DNA from: an uncultured Pseudomonadota bacterium
GTDB lineage: Bacteria > Pseudomonadota > Gammaproteobacteria > Steroidobacterales > Steroidobacteraceae
Assembly: GCA_903927005.1 (NCBI GenBank)
Contig: CAIYLH010000131.1
Span: forward strand, 1 to 62,250
DNA length: 62,250 nucleotides
Reading direction: 5' to 3'
The notes under the pieces: generated by a model
Database searches by the model: none
Seen by the model: only the letters and a program-made list of their open reading frames with translations
What the model was told of the DNA's origin: nothing
Program-made: the position numbers and the translations under genes
Part shown: positions 35,312 to 44,037 of the stretch, one piece after another
How positions within the stretch are numbered: position 1 is the stretch's first letter
How the letters are laid out: each line of letters starts with the position of its first letter

Positions 35312-36472
35312 ATGAGGTTGACGTGGCCAGGCGCGTGCGCTGCGCTGTTGATGGCGGTCGCTGGTACGGCGATGGCCGGAGCGTTGCCGCCGCCGATAGC
35401 GGCTGAACACCTGTCGGTCGAGCAGCTGCCCGCGCGCTCGCCGCACTGGGCTTACCTGTTCGACTTCGCCTTCAATAACGAGACAGACGGCCGCGTCTAC
35501 CTCTACGACGGCGACAAGCACCGGATGCTTGGCCAGTTCGAGGTCGGTTACTACCCGAACATGGCGATCTCGCCTGACCACAAGACCACTGCGGTCGCGA
35601 CGACCTACTGGTCGCGTGGCGGGCATGGCACGCGCACTGACGTGCTCGAGTTTGAGGACAATCCCTCGTTGACCTTGCGCGGCGAGATTGTGTTGTCGTC
35701 AAAGAAGGCTCAGTCCGGTGCGGTGGGTAGCTACAACCTCTCCTACAGTGCCGATGGCCGTTTTCTGTATGTGACCAACCTCACGCCGGCTGCCTCTTTC
35801 TCGATCATCGACGTGGCGAAAAACAAGGCCGTCGGCGAGATCGACACCGATGCGTGCGTGATGGTGATGCCCTCCGCGCAGCGGCGGGTGTCGTCACTGT
35901 GCGAGAACGGCCGCTTGCTGAGCGTCACGCACGACGACAATGGCAAGGAAACCGCGCGCAGCGTTTCCAAGCCGTTCTTTGACGTCGACAAGGACCCGAT
36001 CTTCGTCCAGAGCGTCGGCACGCCCACGGGCGTGGTGCACGTCTCCTTCCTCGGCGATGTCTACGAGATTGACCTCAGTGGCGCCGAGCCGCGTTTCGTC
36101 GAGCCATGGGCGATGGTTGGACCGAAGGAGCGTGGCCAGTGGCGCCCGGGCGGTCAGCAGGTCGTGGCCTACCAGCCGCAGTCCGGGCGCTTGTATGTGC
36201 CGATGCATCATGGCGGTGAGGGCACCCATAAGGTGGGTGGCAACCAGATCTGGGTCTTTGACACGAAGACCCATCGCCGCATCGCACGTTGGCCGGTCGA
36301 TGTCGCCAAGTACGGTGGTGTGTTCTCGGTCCTCGCGACCCAGGACGATCATCCGTTGCTGTTCGCGGCAACAGAGAATTCCTCGCTGTTGGTCATCGAC
36401 GCGATGACCGGCAAGCTCCTGCACGCAGAAGCCAAACTGGGGCAGACACTGTGGTCAATGATGAACCCGTAA
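35312..36472 (+). CDS. aauB: Aromatic amine dehydrogenase large (beta-propeller) subunit AauB
   Basis: 386 residues with signal peptide (CAALLMAVAGTAMAG) and a seven-bladed propeller of the MADH/AADH heavy-chain family. Segments such as KDPIFV, YVPMHHGGEGTHK and IWVFDTKTHRRIARWP match the aromatic amine dehydrogenase heavy chain more closely than the methylamine enzyme. It is periplasmic and pairs with the TTQ-bearing AauA to oxidise primary amines to aldehyde and ammonia. GGGGGAT lies 6 bases upstream of the ATG. Unlike the aauBEDA order, AauA follows directly with no E and D genes between. Confidence 0.88.
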   Translation: MRLTWPGACAALLMAVAGTAMAGALPPPIAAEHLSVEQLPARSPHWAYLFDFAFNNETDGRVYLYDGDKHRMLGQFEVGYYPNMAISPDHKTTAVATTYWSRGGHGTRTDVLEFEDNPSLTLRGEIVLSSKKAQSGAVGSYNLSYSADGRFLYVTNLTPAASFSIIDVAKNKAVGEIDTDACVMVMPSAQRRVSSLCENGRLLSVTHDDNGKETARSVSKPFFDVDKDPIFVQSVGTPTGVVHVSFLGDVYEIDLSGAEPRFVEPWAMVGPKERGQWRPGGQQVVAYQPQSGRLYVPMHHGGEGTHKVGGNQIWVFDTKTHRRIARWPVDVAKYGGVFSVLATQDDHPLLFAATENSSLLVIDAMTGKLLHAEAKLGQTLWSMMNP

Positions 36473-36474
36473 CG

Positions 36475-37032
36475 ATGCAGCAGCGGCTGGATCGGTTGGT
36501 TGAGCTCGCCTCGCGTGGGCTCGCTCGGCGCACCTCCCGTCGTGGCTTTCTCGGTGCCTTCGGCATGGTCCTAACGGGCACGGCGCTGCTGCCGCTGCTG
36601 CCGGTCAGTCGTGGCGCGCGCGCTGACGCGGCCGAGGCTGCGGCGCCTGCCAATGCGGCGACTGGCTCAAAGGGGCCGTCCAAGGCGGCCTCCGACCCGA
36701 ACGCGTGCGAGTACTGGAAGTACTGCGCAATCGACGGTTTTCTCTGTTCCTGCTGTGGCGGTACGTCGTCCACTTGTCCGCCGGGGACGCAGCCCTCGCC
36801 GATCACCTGGATCGGCACCTGCCACAATCCGGTGGACGGGCGTGACTACATCGTTTCGTACAACGACTGCTGCGGCAAGACCAGTTGTGGCAGCTGCATG
36901 TGCAATCGCAACGAGGGCGAGAAGCCGATGTACCGGCTATCCCTCAATAATGACGTCAACTGGTGCATGGCCAACGACAACCCGAACTATCACTGTTCGG
37001 TCTCGGTCATCCTGGGCGTCGCGAACAAGTAA
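36475..37032 (+). CDS. aauA: TTQ-containing amine dehydrogenase small subunit AauA
   Basis: 185 residues from the ATG at 36475. Tat-type leader SRRGFLG (21-27), then the cystine-rich catalytic domain (about 75-185). The two tryptophans that form tryptophan tryptophylquinone are present: W112 in ITWIGTC and W163 in DVNWCMAN. The aspartates used in cofactor making and catalysis are D87 (AIDGF) and D131 (YNDCCG). The cysteine pattern matches MADH/AADH light chains. A GTG at 36451 overlapping aauB is an alternative start. TTQ maturation normally also needs MauG or an equivalent, not seen in this window. Confidence 0.92.
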   Translation: MQQRLDRLVELASRGLARRTSRRGFLGAFGMVLTGTALLPLLPVSRGARADAAEAAAPANAATGSKGPSKAASDPNACEYWKYCAIDGFLCSCCGGTSSTCPPGTQPSPITWIGTCHNPVDGRDYIVSYNDCCGKTSCGSCMCNRNEGEKPMYRLSLNNDVNWCMANDNPNYHCSVSVILGVANK

Positions 37033-37505
37033 TGCGCCGGCTGCTCGCGCTTGCGATCCTCTCGACGGCCCCGGCCGGCGTCTGGGCGGACGAGCCGTTG
37101 CGGTATGAGGACGGCGCGGCAACCTTCAAGGCGAATTGCGCCGTCTGCCATCGCCCGAATGGCGCCGGCACCGCCGGGCTTGCTCCGCCGGTCACCGTCT
37201 ATCCGCCGCGTTTCGTGGCGACGGCTGAAGGGCGCCGCCAGCTCGTGCTGACGTCTTTGTACGGCATGTATGGCGAAATTTCCGTCGAGGATCGTCGTTA
37301 CAATTTCAAAATGCCGGAGTTCTCGCGCCTGGATGACGCGACGCTCGCAGCGACGCTGAATCATGTTGTATTCGATCTTGGGCGTGCGCCGGCCGAAGCG
37401 AAGCCGATCGAAGCGGCAGAAATCGCGGCGGAACGAACTATCGCCGTCGATGGTGCAGAGGTGCGCGCGCACCGGGAATCCGTCATCGGGAGACTGCCGC
37501 AGTGA
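37032..37505 (+). CDS. Periplasmic c-type cytochrome (mono-haem)
   Basis: 157 residues: signal peptide (LLALAILSTAPAGVWA), haem motif CAVCH (36-40), candidate axial Met in YNFKMPEF (M94). One base overlaps the aauA stop (TAATG), so it is coupled to the amine dehydrogenase and is a likely electron acceptor in place of a blue copper protein. Stop overlaps the next cytochrome (GTGA). Confidence 0.85.
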   Translation: MRRLLALAILSTAPAGVWADEPLRYEDGAATFKANCAVCHRPNGAGTAGLAPPVTVYPPRFVATAEGRRQLVLTSLYGMYGEISVEDRRYNFKMPEFSRLDDATLAATLNHVVFDLGRAPAEAKPIEAAEIAAERTIAVDGAEVRAHRESVIGRLPQ

Positions 37506-37957
37506 AACTATCTCCGCGCTTCCTGACCTTGTTGATTCTAGTGCTCTCGGCGCTGCCGGTTGCGGCGCTGGAGCGACCGGAGTCAAAGGATGTAGCGCAG
37601 AACTACTTGCTTTTCTGCGGTGGTTGCCACGGCGATGCCGGCCGTGGCGTGCCGCACAAGGTGCCTGTGTTGAATGGCAGCATGGGCCGCTACCTGAAGG
37701 TTGACGGTGGCCGTGAGTTCCTGATGCGCGTGCCGGGAGTCGCAAACTCTCAGCTGTCCGACGGCGCACTAACCGCTGTGATAAATCTCTGCATCGACAA
37801 GTTTGCAGATGGCGGCCGCGGCACTGATTTCAAGCCCTACACGGTGGCGGAAGTTACCGCTGCCCGTCGCCATCCGCTGTTGTCGGTATCGCGTACGCGT
37901 CGCGAGCTGCTGCTGAAGGCCGGTGTCAGCGAAGCCGAGATTACCGAGAACTACTGA
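37502..37957 (+). CDS. Periplasmic c-type cytochrome (mono-haem), second
   Basis: 151 residues: signal peptide (LTLLILVLSALPVAA), haem motif CGGCH (39-43), and a Met-containing segment LMRVPGVANSQLSD that may give the axial ligand. GTG start overlapping the upstream cytochrome. The tandem pair suggests a two-step electron relay from the TTQ enzyme. Confidence 0.83.
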   Translation: MKLSPRFLTLLILVLSALPVAALERPESKDVAQNYLLFCGGCHGDAGRGVPHKVPVLNGSMGRYLKVDGGREFLMRVPGVANSQLSDGALTAVINLCIDKFADGGRGTDFKPYTVAEVTAARRHPLLSVSRTRRELLLKAGVSEAEITENY

Positions 37958-38006
37958 TAGCACCGGCGAGGGCCCTGCGGCCATTCGCGTCGACTAGGGA
38001 CTGCCG

Positions 38007-40100
38007 ATGGCCACCGTAAGCCACTTCCGTGCCTGCCCGCTTTGCGAGGCGATCTGTGGACTTGAGATAACGCACGAAGCGGGGCGGCTCACGGCAATCC
38101 GTGGCGACAAGGCCGACCCATTCAGTCGCGGTCACGTCTGCCCCAAGGGCAACGCGCTGATCGACCTCGAAGCCGACCCGGACCGGCTGCGCCAGCCGCT
38201 ACGGCGGCGCGGCAGCGATTGGGAGGAAATGCCGTGGGATGAGGCGCTGCAGGAAGCGGGTGAGCGCCTGGCAGCGGTCCAGCGGGCTCATGGCGCTGAT
38301 TCGGTTGCTGCCTACCTTGGTAACCCTAACGTCCATCATTTTGGGCACTCGGCGTACGTTCCGGCATTGCTACGGCAGCTGCGTACCCGCAACGTCTATT
38401 CGGCCTCGTCCGTCGACCAATGGCCCCACCAGCTGGTCGCGTGGGCGATGTACGGCCATCAGTTCCTGATCCCGCTGCCCGACGTGGATCGCACTGACTG
38501 GATGCTGATGCTGGGGGCCAACCCGGTAGCGTCGAACGGTAGCTTGATGACAGCACCGGGCATCGCCCGACGCCTGGAGCAGTTGGTCAAGCGCGGTCGT
38601 CTGGTCGTGGTCGACCCGCGTCTTAGCGAGACTGCGCAAATCGCCTCCGAACACGTGCCCATCCAGCCGGGAACCGACGTTTGGTTCCTGCTCGGCCTGC
38701 TCACCGCCCTGCGCCAGGCGGGACCGGCGCGTACTGCGCTTTACGAGGGGCGGTTCAGTGGCTTCGAGCAGGCGCTTGCAGCGACTGACGGCGTGACCGT
38801 CGTGGCGGCTGCAGGGCGCTGTGGTGTACCGGCAGAGGTTATCGAGCGGCTCGCGCTAGAGCTGTATGCGGCCCGGCGCGCTAGCATCTATGGCCGCATG
38901 GGCTTGTCGACCCAAGAACACGGCTCGTTGTGCCAGTGGCTACTGCAGTTGCTCAGCCTCTATACCGGCAATCTCGATCGCGAAGGCGGCTCGCTGCCGT
39001 GTGAGCCGGCCCTGCCGATGACCGGTCCAGGCACTGCGCGCGGACATCGCGCGCGCTTCAGCAGCCGCGTGCGCGGCCTGCCGGAGTTCGCCGGCGAACT
39101 GCCGGTAGCTGCGCTTGCTGAGGAAATCGCCACCCCAGGAGCGGGCCAGATCCGCGGATTGTTTACCTGTGCCGGCAATCCGGTACTGTCGACGCCGGCT
39201 GGTGCGCGCCTCGACGCGCTGCTTGCCGGGCTTGATTACTACGTCGCCGTGGACATCTATGTAAACGAGACCACTCGTCATGCGCACCTGATCCTGCCAC
39301 CCGCGTCGCCGCTGACCCAGTTTCACTACGATGCGGTGTTTAACGCACTCGCGGTACGCCGGGTTGCCCGTCTGAACACGCCTCTGCGGCCGATGGCTGT
39401 CACTGAGCGTGCCGATTGGCAGATCATTAACGGCCTGTGTGCGAGCCATGCTGCGGCGCAAGGCCAAGCCTTTACCGCATTGGCGGAACCACGGGTGATG
39501 ATAGCCGCTGCGCTCGCGCGCGGCCCCGACCGGCTGTCGATGGAAATGCTGGAGAGTGCCCCGCACGGACTGGACCTTGGACCGCTAGTGCCTTCGTTGT
39601 TACGACGGCTGCAGACCGACAGCGGCCAGATTGAGTGCGCGCCATCGTTCCTGATGGCGGCGCTTGCGCAACTGCGAGCGAGTCCGGCTATCGATGCTCC
39701 AGACGGTGAACTGCTGCTGATTGGCCGGCGCCATGTCCGTAGCAACAACTCCTGGATGCACAACGCGCCGCGTCTGGTGAAGGGCAAGCCCCGCCACCAG
39801 CTCGAGGTGCACCCCAGCGATCTGGTGGCGCGGTGCATCGCCGACGGAACCCGGGCACGTCTGCGTTCGAGCGTGGGGTCGATCGAGGTTGATGTGCAGG
39901 CAACGGAGGCCGTGCGCCCCGGCGTCGTCTGTCTGCCGCATGGGTACGGTCACGGCGGCGCGGGGGTACGGCTGGCGCGTGCCAGTCGTGTCGAGGGCGC
40001 CAGCTACAATGACCTTACCGATCCGTTGCGTGTGGACGGGCCGAGTGGCACGGCGGCCGTCAATGGCACACCGGTCTTCCTGGAGCGTCTGCAGCCCTGA
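38007..40100 (+). CDS. Molybdopterin oxidoreductase (4Fe-4S, bis-MGD family)
   Basis: 697 residues. N-terminal 4Fe-4S site C10, C13, C17 and C45 (CPLCEAICGLE, HVCPKG), then the molybdopterin domains and a C-terminal dinucleotide-binding domain (LEVHPSDL, ARLRSSVGSI, YNDLTDPLRVDGPSG). No Tat leader, so it is probably cytoplasmic, which makes direct reduction of the upstream periplasmic cytochromes unlikely. The family includes formate dehydrogenases and other oxidoreductases; the substrate cannot be read from sequence. It lies 49 bases after the cytochrome. Confidence 0.85.
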   Translation: MATVSHFRACPLCEAICGLEITHEAGRLTAIRGDKADPFSRGHVCPKGNALIDLEADPDRLRQPLRRRGSDWEEMPWDEALQEAGERLAAVQRAHGADSVAAYLGNPNVHHFGHSAYVPALLRQLRTRNVYSASSVDQWPHQLVAWAMYGHQFLIPLPDVDRTDWMLMLGANPVASNGSLMTAPGIARRLEQLVKRGRLVVVDPRLSETAQIASEHVPIQPGTDVWFLLGLLTALRQAGPARTALYEGRFSGFEQALAATDGVTVVAAAGRCGVPAEVIERLALELYAARRASIYGRMGLSTQEHGSLCQWLLQLLSLYTGNLDREGGSLPCEPALPMTGPGTARGHRARFSSRVRGLPEFAGELPVAALAEEIATPGAGQIRGLFTCAGNPVLSTPAGARLDALLAGLDYYVAVDIYVNETTRHAHLILPPASPLTQFHYDAVFNALAVRRVARLNTPLRPMAVTERADWQIINGLCASHAAAQGQAFTALAEPRVMIAAALARGPDRLSMEMLESAPHGLDLGPLVPSLLRRLQTDSGQIECAPSFLMAALAQLRASPAIDAPDGELLLIGRRHVRSNNSWMHNAPRLVKGKPRHQLEVHPSDLVARCIADGTRARLRSSVGSIEVDVQATEAVRPGVVCLPHGYGHGGAGVRLARASRVEGASYNDLTDPLRVDGPSGTAAVNGTPVFLERLQP

Positions 40101-40108
40101 GGGGACTG

Positions 40109-41293
40109 TCAGCCACTGACCACGAGCTTGACGAAGCGGGCAATCTCTTCGGTTGTGTTGTAGTAGTGCACAGAGGCGCGGACCGCACCCTGTAGCCGCC
40201 GCAGGTGAGGGTCCAGCGGCGCGGCGTCGGGAACCGTAACCGATACGTTGGCCCCTGCGGCACGCAGCCTGGCGGCCGTTGCCGGGGCTTGTTCGTCGGC
40301 CAGCGTGAACGTGACGATGCCGCTCTTAGCCGCGCCGCGGTCGTGGACCGTAACGCGCTGTTCAGCGCGCAGTGCGTCGCGCAGTGATGCGGCAAGCGAG
40401 ACGATTCGCGTCGAGACGGTATCTACCCCCAGGCTTAGCAGGTAGCGGACCGCTGCGCGCAGTCCGAGGCGACCTGCCACGTAGCTCTCCCATGTCTCGA
40501 AGCGACGCGCGTCGCTGCGCAGTTCGAAGCTGGCCGAAGGCAGTGCGCGCGCAGCGTGCATATCGATGAACGGTGGATCTAGCATCTGCAGCAGCGACTG
40601 CTCCACGTACAGGAAGCCAGTGCCCCGCGGGCCGCGCAGGAACTTGCGACCGGTGCCAGAGAGAACGTGGCAGCCGATTTTCTTGACGTCCAGCGGCAGT
40701 TGCCCCGCCGACTGACATGCGTCGAGGACATATATCAGTCCGTGCTCTCGCGCAATCCGGCCAACTTCAGCCGCCGGGTTGATCAGTCCATTGTGGGTCG
40801 GGGCGTGTGTCAGCGCGATTACCCGTGATTCGCTCGAGATTGCCCGTCGCAGCGCCTCGACGTCGATTTGTCCGTGTGCGTCGGATGGCACTACATCGAT
40901 GCCGACGTCCAGTCGCTTCGCCAACTGCAGCAGAGCGAGGTAGTTGGAGGCGTATTCGGAGTCGTGCGTCAGGATGCGATCACCAGCTCGCAATGGCAGG
41001 GCGTAGAACGCCATGTCCCATGCCCGCGTTGCGTTTTCGACGTAGGCGATCTCGCCACGATCACAGTTGAGCAGTTCGGCGAAGGCGTCGTAGAAGTCAT
41101 TAATGGCGGGCTGCGCGACCGTCTCGGCCTCATAACCGCCAATGCGTCGCTCGAGGTCAAGATGCGAAAATATAGCGTCGGAAACTGCGTTAGGCATCAG
41201 CGCCGCGCCGGCGTTGTTGAAATGGATCAGCCGCGCCGAGGCCGGAGTATCGGCGCGTACCTGCGCCAGATCAAAGGTGCCATGGTTACGCAT
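40109..41293 (-). CDS. Class V PLP aminotransferase/lyase
   Basis: 394 residues of the NifS-like class V fold. Cofactor Lys in SGTGRKFLRGPRGTG, Asp in YVLDACQSAGQ, His in LTHAPTHNGLINP; N-terminal FNNAGAALMP. Resembles isopenicillin-N-epimerase-like or C-S lyase proteins such as EgtE more than IscS, with no catalytic Cys loop visible. Its start overlaps the stop of the upstream secreted protein by one base. Function not assigned. Confidence 0.85.
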   Translation of the reverse strand: MRNHGTFDLAQVRADTPASARLIHFNNAGAALMPNAVSDAIFSHLDLERRIGGYEAETVAQPAINDFYDAFAELLNCDRGEIAYVENATRAWDMAFYALPLRAGDRILTHDSEYASNYLALLQLAKRLDVGIDVVPSDAHGQIDVEALRRAISSESRVIALTHAPTHNGLINPAAEVGRIAREHGLIYVLDACQSAGQLPLDVKKIGCHVLSGTGRKFLRGPRGTGFLYVEQSLLQMLDPPFIDMHAARALPSASFELRSDARRFETWESYVAGRLGLRAAVRYLLSLGVDTVSTRIVSLAASLRDALRAEQRVTVHDRGAAKSGIVTFTLADEQAPATAARLRAAGANVSVTVPDAAPLDPHLRRLQGAVRASVHYYNTTEEIARFVKLVVSG

Positions 41294-41751
41294 CAGTGGG
41301 TGGCCGTTCGCGGTCGCAATCTATCGCTCCAGTAGTCGCGCTCAGCAAAAAACGCGGCCGCCGCGTGAGCGCGGGGGATCGTCACGGCTGCGCCCTGGCC
41401 TGCCTGTGTGACGGCTTTGCGCAGCTTGCCGGCAGCCGATAGCAGATAGGCGTTGGTCACGCCACTGTCCTCCTCTACGTTCAACATCAGTATCTCGTGG
41501 CGATGAGAAATGCTGACGCAGAATCGGTGGGTGATGTGGCCGGTTTGGGCGACAAGTTCGTGTACAGGAGTCGCCGACTCGTCATTCGACAGTCCCAGTG
41601 GCACTGACAATATGGCCGGCAGTAGTGCGTCGGAGCCGGTCGCGAGTGCCTCGTCGATGACGCTGGTCAACGTCGCCGGCGTTGCCGCGGCCGCAGGTTG
41701 CGCCGGTGCCAGCGCGGCGACTGAGAGCAGTAGGAGTGCAAGTCGGTACAC
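41293..41751 (-). CDS. Secreted hypothetical protein
   Basis: 152 residues from the GTG at 41751 (GGAG upstream). Signal peptide YRLALLLLSVAALAPAQPAAA. The mature part is a small alpha/beta protein (RFCVSISHRHEILMLNVEEDSG). No family recognised. It sits between an SDR and the class V enzyme, all three leftward with tiny gaps or overlap, so probably one operon. Confidence 0.7.
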   Translation of the reverse strand: MYRLALLLLSVAALAPAQPAAAATPATLTSVIDEALATGSDALLPAILSVPLGLSNDESATPVHELVAQTGHITHRFCVSISHRHEILMLNVEEDSGVTNAYLLSAAGKLRKAVTQAGQGAAVTIPRAHAAAAFFAERDYWSDRLRPRTATH

Positions 41752-41776
41752 GGGGGGTCTCCGTCGGGATGCGCTG

Positions 41777-42562
41777 TCAGGACCGCAGGTAGCTGGCGCC
41801 GTTGACGTCGATGATGCCACCGGTCATGGCCGCCGGGGCGTCAAGCGCGCAATAGACTGCTGCGTGGGCCAGCTCGTCCGGCCGGCTCAGACGTCCGAGT
41901 GGATGTTGGGCGCGAATTCCGTCGCCGTCCGGCCCGGCGAGCGTTGCGGTCGCCATATCGGTCTCGACCCATCCCGGCGCTAGGCAGTAAACATAGACGC
42001 CGACGGGTGCGAGTGCGCGTGCGAGGGACTGACTCAGCGCGTTGAGGCCCGCTTTGCTGGCCGCATACGCCGGCGCGTCGGGCTCGCCACGGAACGCTCC
42101 GCGCGAGGAGATGTTCACGATTCGCCCGCGACCGAAGCCGCTCCCGTGCCGTTCGGCGCGCAGCGCCATTGCCTGCGCTGCCAGCAGCGATAGGTGAGCT
42201 GGTCCGTGCAGGTTGGTGTCGAGCGTGAGTCGCCAGGCTTGCAGCCAGTCGTGCGCGGTGCAGGCCAGCGGAGGATGGTTCAGGTAAATGCCCGCGTTGT
42301 TCACAAGGATGTCGACGGCGCCGAAGGTGCCTACAACCTCCTCCCACAGGCGTGTAGTCGCTGCAACATCCGCAAGGTCTGCGGCGAAAGTTGCGTGCCC
42401 GCTACCTGCAAGCTGGGACAGCGTCGCCTCTGCCGCGGACTGGTTGGAGTTGCAGTGGACAGCGATGCGCACGCCTCGCGCTGCCAGTTGACGGGCGATT
42501 TCGGCGCCGATGCCGCGTGATGCGCCGGTGACGAGGGCGACCGGACGGGAGTCGACAGACAT
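41777..42562 (-). CDS. Short-chain dehydrogenase/reductase
   Basis: 261 residues from the ATG at 42562 (GAGGA upstream). TGASRGIG, NNAG, a Ser in NISSRGAFRG and YAASK; C-terminal GGIIDVNGA. Resembles 3-oxoacyl-ACP reductase-like proteins. Leads a leftward group of three genes and is divergent from the transporter-tmpAB operon. Confidence 0.87.
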   Translation of the reverse strand: MSVDSRPVALVTGASRGIGAEIARQLAARGVRIAVHCNSNQSAAEATLSQLAGSGHATFAADLADVAATTRLWEEVVGTFGAVDILVNNAGIYLNHPPLACTAHDWLQAWRLTLDTNLHGPAHLSLLAAQAMALRAERHGSGFGRGRIVNISSRGAFRGEPDAPAYAASKAGLNALSQSLARALAPVGVYVYCLAPGWVETDMATATLAGPDGDGIRAQHPLGRLSRPDELAHAAVYCALDAPAAMTGGIIDVNGASYLRS

Positions 42563-42699
42563 CGGAGAAATCCTCGCGGAAGCACAGGAAGCCAAGCCTA
42601 TCATCGGTACGCGCCTGCCCGTGCCTGGATCCGTCCGGTCATGGCTCTCGTGCTAGGCTCGGTCGGGCGCAGTGATTGTCCTCAGGCGGAGAGTGGCGG

Positions 42700-44037
42700 A
42701 TGTCGTTGAGTCAGGAGCCGGAGGCCAGACCTATGGGCGTGCTCCTGTGGCGCCAGGTTGCCACCGTGTCGCTGCTGTTCTGTGGGTACGCGGCATATTA
42801 TTTCTGCCGCGCGGACTTTTCCGTTGCGATGCCGCTGCTGGTCGAGGACCTTGGCCGTCGCGGCGTCCCGCACGCAGAGGCAGTCGTTCGCCTGGGCGAA
42901 GTGTACTCGTTGGGTGTGCTTGCGTATGCGCTAGGGAAGCTTTTCCTGTGCGGTCTGGGCGATATGTGGGGAGGTCGCCGCAGTTTCCTGATTGGGCTGG
43001 GTGGAGCGGCTGCGTTCACGATGCTCTTCGCCTCCGGCGGTTCGCTGCCGATCTTCACGATTGCCTGGATAGGAAATCGTCTGACCCAGTCGATCGGCTG
43101 GGCCGGATTGCTGAAGGTCTGCTCGCGCTGGTTCCACTTCTCCCATCACGGCGCTGTCATTGGCATCCTGAGCCTGAGTTACTTCGCGGGCGACGTGGTT
43201 GCCCGCCAGTGCATGGGGCTGTTGATCGGTCTGGGCTACGACTGGCAGACGTTGTTTCGTTTCGCTGCCCTCGCGGCGGGTCTGATCTTCGTTGCGAATT
43301 ACCTCTTCTTGCGTAATTCCCGGGCCGAGCTTGGCTTTGCCGAAGCTGAGGCTAACCCTCTGAATCTTTATGCCGACGCTGATGCTGCGCCGCTGCGCTT
43401 GCGTACGCTGCTGTTGCCACTGCTGCGCAGTCGTGCGTTCCTGCTTGTCTGCCTCCTCTCGTTCGGCTGTACGGTCGTACGCGAGACGTTCAATATCTGG
43501 ACGCCTGTTTACCTGCGCGATGCGGTGGGTTACGACCCGGCGCATGCGGCTAGTCTTAGTGCGGTTTTTCCCGCGCTGGGCTTTGTGTCGGTGCTGGCTG
43601 CCGGCTTCGTTGGGGACCGCTGCGGGCCCAATGGCCGTCCGCTGCTGCTGCTCGGCGGGCTGGCGGCAACTGCTGCCTCCTTGCTTGGGTTGATGCTGCT
43701 GCGCCTGGATCTCGTCCCGCCCTGGGCCGCTGTCGTGCTGGTGGGTGTGGTGGCGTTCTGCCTGCTCGGCCCCTATTCGTATCTCGGTGGAGCTTTCGCG
43801 CTGGATTTTGGAGGCCACCGCGCCGGTGCGGTCGCCTCTGGAGTCATCGACGGCGTCGGTTACCTTGGTGGGGCACTCGCGGGTGACAGCGTCGCACGAA
43901 TCTCGGTTGCCTTTGGCTGGCGTGGAGTATTCGTCGTGCTTGCCTCGGTAGCCGCGGCCTCAGCAATTGCGGCTGCTGCGCTGTTCGCCCACCAGCGTCG
44001 GGTGCTCAGGACTGTTCGAGGGAAGCGTGATGATTAA
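42700..44037 (+). CDS. MFS transporter of the organophosphate:phosphate antiporter (OPA) type
   Basis: 445 residues with 12 hydrophobic segments. YAAYYFCRADFSVAMP near the N-terminus, and the helix pattern around GKLFLCGLGDMWGGRRSFL, match the GlpT/UhpT-like OPA family, which exchanges phosphorylated solutes for phosphate. GGAG precedes the ATG at 42700. Overlaps the dioxygenase gene by 8 bases, so it probably imports the substrate of that enzyme pair; an organophosphonate would fit the family (inference). Confidence 0.83.
   Translation: MSLSQEPEARPMGVLLWRQVATVSLLFCGYAAYYFCRADFSVAMPLLVEDLGRRGVPHAEAVVRLGEVYSLGVLAYALGKLFLCGLGDMWGGRRSFLIGLGGAAAFTMLFASGGSLPIFTIAWIGNRLTQSIGWAGLLKVCSRWFHFSHHGAVIGILSLSYFAGDVVARQCMGLLIGLGYDWQTLFRFAALAAGLIFVANYLFLRNSRAELGFAEAEANPLNLYADADAAPLRLRTLLLPLLRSRAFLLVCLLSFGCTVVRETFNIWTPVYLRDAVGYDPAHAASLSAVFPALGFVSVLAAGFVGDRCGPNGRPLLLLGGLAATAASLLGLMLLRLDLVPPWAAVVLVGVVAFCLLGPYSYLGGAFALDFGGHRAGAVASGVIDGVGYLGGALAGDSVARISVAFGWRGVFVVLASVAAASAIAAAALFAHQRRVLRTVRGKRDD

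Noticed and set aside
35312-37032. Methylamine dehydrogenase (mauB/mauA) proper
   Set aside because: The large subunit matches the aromatic amine dehydrogenase heavy chain better (KDPIFV, EGTHK, IWV-DTKT segments). Specificity should still be tested.
42931-43818. Long antisense frame within the OPA transporter gene
   Set aside because: Highly charged, repeat-like translation without family features; the plus strand gives a good membrane transporter.
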